Below, piece by piece: positions 55,694 to 64,000 of a stretch of 64,000 nucleotides of DNA (positions are counted from its first letter, which is position 1; the number at the start of each line of letters is the position of its first letter). The DNA is from a bacterium. Lineage in GTDB: Bacteria > Patescibacteriota > Saccharimonadia > Saccharimonadales > UBA4665. Below the pieces are notes generated by a model, which searched no databases, was not told the DNA's origin, and saw only the letters and a list, made by a program, of their open reading frames with translations. The position numbers were made by a program, and so were the translations under genes. The stretch spans positions 32,461-96,460 of the forward strand of contig JAJZNU010000003.1 of the NCBI GenBank assembly GCA_021811625.1. Direction: 5' to 3'.

Positions 55694-58600
55694 TAGCTTA
55701 CCTCCTCCTCTGTGGATTCAAGTGCGACAGCGTCGTCCGCCGTCTGATCATCGCTCCCATCATCGGACAGCGAACTGTCGTCAGTGATGGTCATAGTTGA
55801 AAACTCATCAACCGCAGCGTCTTCGGTGACGTCAATGTCCGAGACGACCGGTTCGGGAACGTCTACTTGTGGTTGATTTGAAGCTTCGCTCTTAATGTTT
55901 TCGGCTAAAATGTTTTCGGCATCGACAACCTTATCCGAGGTTATCATGTCGACCTTGAGTCCCAGTCCCTGCAGTTCTTTAACGAGAACGTTGAAGCTCT
56001 CCGGCACCTTTGGCCCGACAATCTCGGTTTTCTTAATTATGGCTTCGTAGGCTTTGGAGCGGCCATAGACATCGTCGGATTTCAAAGTCAACATTTCCTG
56101 CAGCGTACTGGCGGCACCGTAGGCCTCGAGGGCCCAGACTTCCATCTCGCCGAAGCGTTGGCCGCCATTTTGAGCCTTACCACCAAGCGGTTGTTGGGTA
56201 ACCATGGTGTACGGACCGGTCGATCGAGCGTGAATCTTATCGGCGATCATGTGATTGAGCTTGATGATGTACATCGAGCCCACGGTAGTCCGCTCGCTGA
56301 AAGCGTCACCGGTGCGACCGTCATATAGTTGCTGTTTGCCGTCTTCGGGCAGGCCTGACTTTTGGAGTAATTGTTGGATGGTCTCAATACCCACGCCATT
56401 AAATGCCGGGCTGGTAACGGTAAGACCGAGCGAACGCGCCGCCATCCCAAGATGTGTTTCAAATAACTGGCCGACGTTCATACGGGACGGTACGCCGAGC
56501 GGGTTTAATATGACATCGATCGGGGTACCATCCTCGGTAAACGGCATATCCTCTATCGGTAGAATGCGGGCAATAACACCCTTGTTACCGTGCCGGCCTC
56601 CGAGTTTGTCTCCAACCGCGATTTTTCGCATTTGGGCAACAAAGACCTGGATCTGCATCAAGACACCGGACTTAAGTTCGTGACCGTTTTCTTTGCTAAA
56701 TATCTTAACACCGACGACTTTACCGTGCTTGCCGTTGCTCATCCGCTGTGAAGTGTCTCTAACTTCCTTAGCTTTTTCGCCAAAAATCGCGCGCAGTAAT
56801 CGCTCTTCGCTGGATAGTTCCTGCTCGCCTTTAGGTGTGATTTTACCGACTAAGATGTCTCCGGGATGAACTTCGGCGCCGATTCTGACAATGCCGTCTT
56901 CATCCAAATGACGCAAGGCTTCTTCCGAAACGTTCGGGATGTCCCTGGTAACAATTTCCGGACCCAATTTCGTCTCCCGGACTTCGATCATGAAGTCAAC
57001 GATATTAATTGAAGTCAGGTCATCATCTTGGACTAAACGACGCGATATGATGATAGCGTCCTCAAAGTTGTATCCGGACCATGGCATGAAGGCCACCAGT
57101 AAATCTTTCCCGAGCGCCAATTCGCCTCCCTGAATACTCATACCTTCGATGAGAGGGTCGCCGGCCTTAACCTTGTCTCCGCTGGAAACTACGACGGTTT
57201 GGTTAATGCAAGTGCCTTCGTTGCTACGGATAAAGTGTTCAGGATGATAGCTAACAACGCCTTCGTTATACTTAACGACTACTTCGTCGGCGGTCGTCTT
57301 AATGACTTCACCACTGGCTTCGGCGACTATTAACTGTCCGGTGTTTTTGGCGGCGGCCGACTCCAGACCGGTGCCGACTACTGGTGCTGAAGGTTGTATC
57401 AGCGGTACAGCCTGCCGTTGTTGGTTAGAACCCATAAGGCTTCGATAAACATAGTCTTTTTCGATAAAGGGAATGAGTCCGGCGGACGAACCGATAATCT
57501 GATTACGGGCGGCGTCCATGTGGGTGACCTCGTTGGCATCGACTTGTCCGGATTGCAAGTATCGCCGTCCGCTGACACGGTCGCTTTTGAAGTAACCGTC
57601 TTCGTCCAGCTCTTCGGCGGCACTGGCTATAATAGCCGATTCTTCTGCCGATGCATCCAGATAGACGATTTCGTCGCTCACTTTGGCGCGGACTGGCCAG
57701 GTTACCTGAGTTTTGATCTTGGCTAACCTGGCAGCGTCGGCGGCCGTAATTTTCTTGCCGGCAGCAACGATTACTTTACCTTTTTCGTCTTCCAGATCAA
57801 CACTGGCAATATGTCCAGTAGCGTCGGCGGCCTTAACCGAGCTGACCACTTTTCGGTATGGAGTCTCGATGAAACCGTATTCGTTAATGCGCGCATAATT
57901 GGCCAGGTTTAATACCAGGCCGACGTTGGCGCCTTCGGGAGTTTCAACCACGCAAATACGGCCGTAGTGAGTGGCGTGAGCATCGCGAACTTCAAAGCCG
58001 GCTCTCTCGCGGCTTAAACCACCGGGACCCATCGAACTAAGCCTTCGTTTGTGGGCGAGTTCGGATAACGGATTAATCTGGTCCATAAACTGGCTGAGCT
58101 GAGAGCTGGCGAAGAACTCACGAACGGCAGCTACTACCGGGCGAGCGTTAATAAGTTGAGCCGGTGTAACCGTTTCTAGATCGCTCATACTCATGCGGTC
58201 TTTGGTGTTTCGCTCCATCCGGAGCAAACCGATTCTGAATTGGCGTTGGACTAATTCACCGACAAGCTTGACGCGGCGATTGGCCAGGCTGTCAATATCG
58301 TCGCCGGGATCCTGGGTCACATTAAGCCGGATAATTTCGGATATGATAGCCTTCAGATCATCAAGGCGCATAACGCGGTTCTCGATAGTATTGGGCACAT
58401 CCATATCGAGTCGCTTGTTTAACTTGTAACGGCCGACGCGACTAAAATCGAAGCGCTTGTAGTTGTAGAACATGTTTTCCAGCAAGCTCCGGGCATTATC
58501 GACAGTCGCCAGATCACCGGGGCGAAGTCGGCGGTAGACTTCAATAAGAGCTTCGTTCTGGCCGCGGGTAGGATCTTTTTCAAGTGTCGCCTCCAAATAG

Positions 58601-59271
58601 CTGATCTTACCCTGATCGACATGTTTAAAGGCCTCTCGCATCATCGGTTCATTCATACCGAGAGCTCGGAGCAGCGTAGTTACCGGCATCTTTCTTTTGC
58701 GGTCGATTTTGACAAACATTCCGCCGCTGGCAGACGTTTCAAACTCCAGCCAGGCACCGCGTCCGGGTATGACCTTAGCCCCATAAAGGTTAGTCGTCCC
58801 GTGTTGATCGGTGGTGAAGAAAACGCCGCTGGAGCGGATTAATTGGGAAACGACAACTCTTTCGGCGCCATTAATAACGAACGTCCCCCGCGCTGTCATC
58901 CACGGATAATCCCCGAGATAAATTTCTTGTTCCTTAACCTCGCCGGTTACCTTGTTGGTCAACTCCACGGTAGCTTTTAGAGGCGCTTCAAAGCTGATGT
59001 TGTTGTCGCGAGCCTCAGATTCGGTCATTTTAGGCTGATCGAAGTGATAATCCTTGAAGTTGAGGCGTAATTTAGCACCGGTATAGTCATCGATCGGACT
59101 GATTTCCGCCAAAAGTTCGCCCAGTCCCTCTTCAACAAACCACTGGAAAGACTTGTTTTGATGTCCAACCAGATCCGGAAGATCAATAACATCTCGTTGA
59201 TCGGTAAACGAGATTCTTTTGCCTTTTGCATTTTTGATTTTGTCGTCTAGTGATACGGTGCCTGATGCCAT
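55693..59271 (-). CDS. rpoB: RNA polymerase beta subunit with acidic C-terminal tail
   Basis: SSQLSQFMDQINPLSELAHKRRLSSMGPGGLSRERAGFEVRDAHATHYGRICVVETPEGANVGLV. Confidence 0.98.
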   Translation of the reverse strand: MASGTVSLDDKIKNAKGKRISFTDQRDVIDLPDLVGHQNKSFQWFVEEGLGELLAEISPIDDYTGAKLRLNFKDYHFDQPKMTESEARDNNISFEAPLKATVELTNKVTGEVKEQEIYLGDYPWMTARGTFVINGAERVVVSQLIRSSGVFFTTDQHGTTNLYGAKVIPGRGAWLEFETSASGGMFVKIDRKRKMPVTTLLRALGMNEPMMREAFKHVDQGKISYLEATLEKDPTRGQNEALIEVYRRLRPGDLATVDNARSLLENMFYNYKRFDFSRVGRYKLNKRLDMDVPNTIENRVMRLDDLKAIISEIIRLNVTQDPGDDIDSLANRRVKLVGELVQRQFRIGLLRMERNTKDRMSMSDLETVTPAQLINARPVVAAVREFFASSQLSQFMDQINPLSELAHKRRLSSMGPGGLSRERAGFEVRDAHATHYGRICVVETPEGANVGLVLNLANYARINEYGFIETPYRKVVSSVKAADATGHIASVDLEDEKGKVIVAAGKKITAADAARLAKIKTQVTWPVRAKVSDEIVYLDASAEESAIIASAAEELDEDGYFKSDRVSGRRYLQSGQVDANEVTHMDAARNQIIGSSAGLIPFIEKDYVYRSLMGSNQQRQAVPLIQPSAPVVGTGLESAAAKNTGQLIVAEASGEVIKTTADEVVVKYNEGVVSYHPEHFIRSNEGTCINQTVVVSSGDKVKAGDPLIEGMSIQGGELALGKDLLVAFMPWSGYNFEDAIIISRRLVQDDDLTSINIVDFMIEVRETKLGPEIVTRDIPNVSEEALRHLDEDGIVRIGAEVHPGDILVGKITPKGEQELSSEERLLRAIFGEKAKEVRDTSQRMSNGKHGKVVGVKIFSKENGHELKSGVLMQIQVFVAQMRKIAVGDKLGGRHGNKGVIARILPIEDMPFTEDGTPIDVILNPLGVPSRMNVGQLFETHLGMAARSLGLTVTSPAFNGVGIETIQQLLQKSGLPEDGKQQLYDGRTGDAFSERTTVGSMYIIKLNHMIADKIHARSTGPYTMVTQQPLGGKAQNGGQRFGEMEVWALEAYGAASTLQEMLTLKSDDVYGRSKAYEAIIKKTEIVGPKVPESFNVLVKELQGLGLKVDMITSDKVVDAENILAENIKSEASNQPQVDVPEPVVSDIDVTEDAAVDEFSTMTITDDSSLSDDGSDDQTADDAVALESTEEEVS

Positions 59272-59565
59272 ACTTAAAATACGCCTCCCCTTAGGTTGAT
59301 TGTGAAATGTGATATGCCTTTAGCGGATGCGGCATTTGCCATTCTTCTAACCAACTTATAATCCATATATTTTATAAAATGTTGTAGTTTTTGCGTGTGA
59401 AGATTACTACGAGGCCGTTTTTGGTGAAAATGCAATACGCATGAGCACTGCCCGACGTACACTACTTCTTATACTTCAGTTTGAACGAGTGAATGGAAAT
59501 TGTCAAGTGGTTTTTAGACCCTGTTTCCGAACGGCTCGATTAATGATCCGAACCACTCGGTGACC

Positions 59566-60186
59566 TTAAGCCGATTTTACAGCTTGAGTGCTGGCAATAA
59601 TCTTATCGACGATGCCGTACTTCTTCGCTTCCTCGGCACTCATCCACTTGTCCCGCTCCATATCCTGTCTGATAGTCTCCACTTTCTGACCGGTATTTTC
59701 CGCCATTATCTGATTCAGCCTATCCTTAATACGAAGCGATTCTTTCAGGTCTATTTCCATATCTGTCACTTTGCCTTTGGTGCCGCTGGAGGGTTGATGA
59801 ATCATGACTGTTGAATTTGGCAGTATAAAACGCTTGCCTTTGGTGCCCGAACTTAGTAGAAATGCTGCTGCTGAGGCCTGGATACCAATGCCGACTGTCT
59901 GGATATCGTTACTGACATAGCGCATGGTGTCGTAGATGGCCAAGGCATCGTAAACACTACCACCCGGGCTGTTAATGTACAGGTAAATATCCTTCTTGGG
60001 GTTCTCGGATTGTAAGAACAGTAACTGAGCTACGATGATGTTCGCGGCGGCCTCGCTAACGTCAGTACCTAAAAAAATAATTCTTTCTTTGAGTAGTCGG
60101 GAATAAATGTCGTAGGCCCGCTCAAAACGTCCTTCGCTCTCGATCACGGTTGGGATTAATACTTGTGATGATGTCATGATATTCAT
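59566..60186 (-). CDS. clpP: ATP-dependent Clp protease proteolytic subunit
   Basis: [76 protein letters not shown]. Confidence 0.96.
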   Translation of the reverse strand: MNIMTSSQVLIPTVIESEGRFERAYDIYSRLLKERIIFLGTDVSEAAANIIVAQLLFLQSENPKKDIYLYINSPGGSVYDALAIYDTMRYVSNDIQTVGIGIQASAAAFLLSSGTKGKRFILPNSTVMIHQPSSGTKGKVTDMEIDLKESLRIKDRLNQIMAENTGQKVETIRQDMERDKWMSAEEAKKYGIVDKIIASTQAVKSA

Positions 60187-60244
60187 AAGGTTATATTTTA
60201 AGTATAGCAAGATATTAGCACTCGTCAAGCCTGAGTGCCAATTT

Positions 60245-61531
60245 CTATTCTTTAGCGGCGAACGAACTTAATCTCGTCAGGAGTTTATCACTGAGTAGAC
60301 GGTTTTTTATCTCTTGGCGGCGCTCGGGATTATCCAGTTCGTCGCGCATTTGTGGATCGCTATACCTGGCCTTTAGGTTTACGATCTGGGCATCGATTTC
60401 CGCGTCGCTGACAGTGACTGCTTCTTTGTCGGCAATCTCACCAAGAACCAGAGCGTTTTTAACCCTGGAATAGGCATTATCCCGGTTGCGCTTCCGATGT
60501 TCCTCTTCGGTCACGCCTTCCGCTTCAAGATGTTCCTGCCAAGTCTGACCGCGATAAGCTAGGTTTTGCTTTTCTTCTTTCTCAATCTCATTCTGCTCTT
60601 CCTCAACCAAGGCTTCCGGAATATCGACCGTCGCATCGGCGGCAATTTTCTGAACCAAATCATTCTGGTATTGTCGATCGATCTGATTTTGCTGCTCAAT
60701 CTCGAGCGACTTCTTAATATCAGCCCGCAGCTCTTTTAAGGTCTTGAAGGGACTGACTTTCGCCGCAAACTTGTCGTCAATGGCGGGCTTGACGATCTCG
60801 TTAACTTTCTTAACTGTGACGCTGAACTTAACTTTACGATTACGAAGGGCGGCCAGAGAATAGTCTTTTGGAAATACCAGGCTGAAAACCTTGGCCTCGT
60901 CAGCCTTTAGCCCGAGAAGATTTTTTTCAAAACCGGGGATAAAAGTATCACTACCGAGACGCAACGGATAATCCGTACCGTCGGCGCCATTAATCTTTTG
61001 AGCAGTTTTATCGTCTTCACCAGTGAAGTCGATAATGACTTCGTCGTCGAGCTTAGCGGCTCGTTGTACTTCTTTTCGCTCGGCCTCTCTCAAAGCCAGA
61101 CTATCCAAAACCTGATTTATCTCTTTGACATGAACCGCTGGCGAGGGCTTAACCAGTTTTATCTTTTTATAATCTGGCAAAGTTACGTTCCCGACAACCT
61201 CGGCTTCGACTTTAAACTCTAGTTCGCTGTAGGGAACAAATTTGGTAATAGACACCTCCGGCCGTTTGACGACTCGCAGTTTTTCTTTGACAATGGCGTC
61301 CGTGAGCAAGCGGTTAATAGCTTCATTAATAAAAGTCGACTGCAATTTGGACTGGTCAATATTTTTCTCAATAATATTAGCCGGGGCGTGACCCTCGCGA
61401 AAACCGGGGACTCTAACGGACTTGCCTAGCTGATTAAGCACCAACTGTTTGATGCCATTCAGCTCTTCCGCCGTAGAGGTCAGTACGATTTCAACTTTCG
61501 TCGGGCTGGGGTGCTTTAAAGATATATGCAT
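60245..61531 (-). CDS. tig: Trigger factor
   Basis: [16 protein letters not shown]; PPIase-region [51 protein letters not shown]. Confidence 0.95.
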   Translation of the reverse strand: MHISLKHPSPTKVEIVLTSTAEELNGIKQLVLNQLGKSVRVPGFREGHAPANIIEKNIDQSKLQSTFINEAINRLLTDAIVKEKLRVVKRPEVSITKFVPYSELEFKVEAEVVGNVTLPDYKKIKLVKPSPAVHVKEINQVLDSLALREAERKEVQRAAKLDDEVIIDFTGEDDKTAQKINGADGTDYPLRLGSDTFIPGFEKNLLGLKADEAKVFSLVFPKDYSLAALRNRKVKFSVTVKKVNEIVKPAIDDKFAAKVSPFKTLKELRADIKKSLEIEQQNQIDRQYQNDLVQKIAADATVDIPEALVEEEQNEIEKEEKQNLAYRGQTWQEHLEAEGVTEEEHRKRNRDNAYSRVKNALVLGEIADKEAVTVSDAEIDAQIVNLKARYSDPQMRDELDNPERRQEIKNRLLSDKLLTRLSSFAAKE

Positions 61532-61586
61532 ATCGGTTTATGACTTTAACAGATTAATTGTTGCGACTCAAGAAATTTCACTCCGA

Positions 61587-62042
61587 TCACTTATTTAGTA
61601 AGACCGAGAGAACGACTATAGCGGCGGTCGCCCAAACAATTTCCACCACTGCTCCGGGCGGTCGTTCAAACCACTGAATTCGGCTATGGAACCTACCGAC
61701 TAAGGTTGTCGGCTTGGCGACGGTGCCGGTTTTTATCGACTTTAGATAGCGCGGAATATGCATAAAATCGACTCCAGCGGCTAGCGTCGCACAAACAATC
61801 GCCAGTATCCAGTTTCTCGGGCGAACGACCATGATTATGCTAACCAGTGCGGCACATAATATAACGTCGGCTTTTAGGAGGTTATTAAAAACCGGGCTCG
61901 TGAATGATACTTTCTTTTCACCGAAATGAGGTATGGCGTCCAGCACGAAATGAGAGCCAACGGCCAAGGGCACGGCAATAATGGGCTCTGAAATGCTCAG
62001 CCCGATAATTGCCCCCGTCATAGCGTGATTAATGGCTCGCAT
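61587..62042 (-). CDS. Membrane-bound YdjM-like metal-dependent hydrolase family protein
   Basis: MRAINHAMTGAIIGLSISEPIIAVPLAVGSHFVLDAIPHFG; multiple TM segments. Confidence 0.6.
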   Translation of the reverse strand: MRAINHAMTGAIIGLSISEPIIAVPLAVGSHFVLDAIPHFGEKKVSFTSPVFNNLLKADVILCAALVSIIMVVRPRNWILAIVCATLAAGVDFMHIPRYLKSIKTGTVAKPTTLVGRFHSRIQWFERPPGAVVEIVWATAAIVVLSVLLNK

Positions 62043-62049
62043 AGAAAAA

Positions 62050-63294
62050 TTAAGAAATGGTCTTTTCTTTAGTCAACTTCTCGATAATCTCAGCTGTGGA
62101 CAGCGACTCGCTAGCGCCGCTCTTTAATTCTTTCAATGAGTAAACCCCTTCACTTAGTTCTTTTTCGCCGATTACCAGAACGTATTTAACACCCTTCTTA
62201 TCGGCCGATCGAAGTTGTTTATCGAGTTTGCGTCCGCTCAAGTCAACCGACAAGTTGATTCCTGATTGGCGAATCTTGTCTATAACCTGTTGCGCCTGGA
62301 GGAAGACATCACCGGCCAGCACCACCGCAACGGACGTTTCCGGCTTTAAGGCAGGGAGTAAACTGTGTATCTGCAAAAAGTATTTTAGCGTGACATCGCC
62401 CATCCCAAAGCCGACCGTCGGCAAAGGCTCGACACCGAACTGCGCCACCAACCCGTCATAGCGTCCTCCGCCAAACATCGATCGGTTATTTTCCGGATGT
62501 TTGTCAAAGACTTCAAAAACGATGTCGGTGTAATAATCGAAACCCCTGGCTAGACTTGGTACGAAGACGACCCGAAAACCAAGTTGCTGACAAGCGTCGA
62601 TTAATTTTCTGATCTCGTCATTAGGTTGCGCGGAGGTAAGATATTCCAACAGTTTATCGGGATTTTTTACCTGCTTACGGAGTTTTTCGGTTAACTCTTC
62701 ACGACTTAGCTTTTCGAACATGTCGACACTTCTTATAACGTCAGTAACACCGGTAATTACTCCTACCGAAGTAATGGCCTCTCCTAGTGCTTTGCGGGAA
62801 TTGACGCGAATCTCGTACATATCTTCCGATGCTCCGTAAGCCCTAAATATAGAATTAGCTACTTGGAGCATTTCAATCTCTGCAGAGATGTCCTCGACCC
62901 CGAATAGATCGACATTAAGCTGCCAGTGCTCCCTCAGCCGTCCGTGTTGCGGCCGCTCATAACGCCAGACGTTGGGAATCGAGTACCACCTTAGCGGGTA
63001 GGCCAGTTCTTGTCGTCTGGCGGCCACCATGCGACTGACTGTCGGTGTCATCTCGGGACGAATTGTAACTTTGCGTCCACCTCTGTCTTCGAAACTGTAT
63101 GTCTGTTGGGAAACTATCTCTTCACTGGTTTTACTGAGATAAAGTTCTATCGGCTCAAGTATCGGAGCGTCATATTCCTCATAACCATAACTTTCCACGA
63201 CCTGCCTGATTACCGAGAACATGTACTTCATGAGACGTTTATCTTCGGGATAAAAATCTCTGGCGCCTTTATATGGTTTCGTGGATAGCGGCAT
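62050..63294 (-). CDS. hisS: Histidyl-tRNA synthetase (class II core)
   Basis: GARDFYPEDKRLMKYMFSVIRQV; TIRPEMTPTVSRMVA; RGFDYYTDIVFEVFDKHPENNRSMFGGGRYDGLVAQFG. Confidence 0.93.
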   Translation of the reverse strand: MPLSTKPYKGARDFYPEDKRLMKYMFSVIRQVVESYGYEEYDAPILEPIELYLSKTSEEIVSQQTYSFEDRGGRKVTIRPEMTPTVSRMVAARRQELAYPLRWYSIPNVWRYERPQHGRLREHWQLNVDLFGVEDISAEIEMLQVANSIFRAYGASEDMYEIRVNSRKALGEAITSVGVITGVTDVIRSVDMFEKLSREELTEKLRKQVKNPDKLLEYLTSAQPNDEIRKLIDACQQLGFRVVFVPSLARGFDYYTDIVFEVFDKHPENNRSMFGGGRYDGLVAQFGVEPLPTVGFGMGDVTLKYFLQIHSLLPALKPETSVAVVLAGDVFLQAQQVIDKIRQSGINLSVDLSGRKLDKQLRSADKKGVKYVLVIGEKELSEGVYSLKELKSGASESLSTAEIIEKLTKEKTIS

Positions 63295-63343
63295 ATCTGA
63301 ACTACATTATATCCCTAATTATCTTTTGTCTCGCTACGACGAA

Positions 63344-63420
63344 TGGTGGGTGATGAGGGGCTCGAACCCCCGACCTCCTCGGTGTAAACGAGGCGCTCTA
63401 GCCAACTGAGCTAATCACCC
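63344..63420 (-). tRNA. tRNA-Val (anticodon TAC)
   Basis: Reverse complement GGGTGATTAGCTCAGTTGGCTAGAGCGCCTCGTTTACACCGAGGAGGTCGGGGGTTCGAGCCCCTCATCACCCACCA. Confidence 0.95.
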
Positions 63421-63494
63421 CTAACAAGTCTGCATAATTGTATCAGAAAATGTCCATTCTCAATAGCTTAAGATGGTGGTAGAATAACAGATAT

Positions 63495-63578
63495 GCGCGA
63501 GTGGCGGAATGGTAGACGCGCTACTTTGAGGTGGTAGTCCTGCAAGGGGTGGAGGTTCAAGTCCTCTCTCGCGCACCA
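63495..63578 (+). tRNA. tRNA-Leu (anticodon GAG)
   Basis: GCGCGAGTGGCGGAATGGTAGACGCGCTACTTTGAGGTGGTAGTCCTGCAAGGGGTGGAGGTTCAAGTCCTCTCTCGCGCACCA. Confidence 0.95.
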
Positions 63579-63889
63579 AGATCAATACCAGATACCGATT
63601 TATATTTTTATTAGAAGATTTACGCTTCTGACTTGAACAGGAACTCCGAATAGTTAAAGAATAGCTATTGGATTATGAAATGAAATTTGGGAATCCATAA
63701 TATGATCATACTTTTGATTCCCTTGCTGGCTCCAGTTTAATCAAGAAATCATCATCAAGAAATAATCACTAAAGATGATAGTGTTAAGGAGTGAGAACTT
63801 GCAGGGCAATCGCACTTACCACCCCAATAATTTCTCCAGATACTTTGTGTTCCTACCGGCTTTGTGCCGGCTACCCGCGCGTAGCCCTC

Positions 63890-63936
63890 AATCCGGACAC
63901 TTGCGGACCCTCTTGTAGGTTTTGAATCCGGACACT
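63890..63936. repeat. Two direct copies of AATCCGGACACT at the transposase 3' end
   Basis: 63890-63901 and 63925-63936, identical 12-mers, the second overlapping the transposase stop. Confidence 0.75.
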
Positions 63937-64000
63937 ATGTTGACTTTCTCTGAACTGCTCGGTACTCCTCTAATGCTTCATTGGGTGTTTTGTAGCCCAG
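63935..64000 (-). mobile_element. C-terminal end of an integrase-core (IS481/IS3-like) transposase running off the window
   Basis: Minus-strand frame: LGYKTPNEALEEYRAVQRKST*; resembles the terminal L-x-Y-x-T-P-x-E segment of rve-core transposases. Confidence 0.7.

Overview
The window reads as a chromosomal segment of a Patescibacteria/CPR bacterium, most like Saccharibacteria (TM7). This placement is inferred from gene content and from the absence of rpmD (uL30), not from a phylogeny. The standard code fits. The core is a minus-strand information-processing mega-cluster: hisS, tig, clpP, rpoB, rpoC, rpsL, a 77-aa ORF, rpsG, fusA, tuf, rpsJ, the S10/spc operons to secY, then infA, rpmJ, rpsM, rpsK, rpsD, rpoA, rplQ, rplM, rpsI, trpS, rluD-like, holB-like. 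A plus-strand block of secreted proteins (about 29.3-36.1 kb, including a 1361-aa surface protein) splits secY from infA. To the left are nusG/secE, a histidine kinase, an ABC exporter, glutamate dehydrogenase, a GT4/GH57/GH15 alpha-glucan operon, a tRNA cluster with an adjacent toxin-antitoxin pair, and a redox operon (FNR-like reductase, ApbE, ferric-reductase-like membrane protein). The right edge has tRNA-Val, tRNA-Leu and the C-terminal end of a transposase. The most notable observations are: (i) an RpoC that has lost the cysteines of both structural zinc sites and carries LSLDSKH where LTMRTFH is nearly invariant in the bacterial trigger loop; (ii) a highly structured untranslated leader behind a consensus promoter at 29.34-29.6 kb; (iii) the secreted-protein block inside the ribosomal supercluster; (iv) the flavin redox operon with a membrane-anchored FNR and no visible flavinylation acceptor; and (v) a cysteine-containing small ORF between rpsL and rpsG. 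All calls come from reading the sequence and the supplied ORFs; no searches were run.
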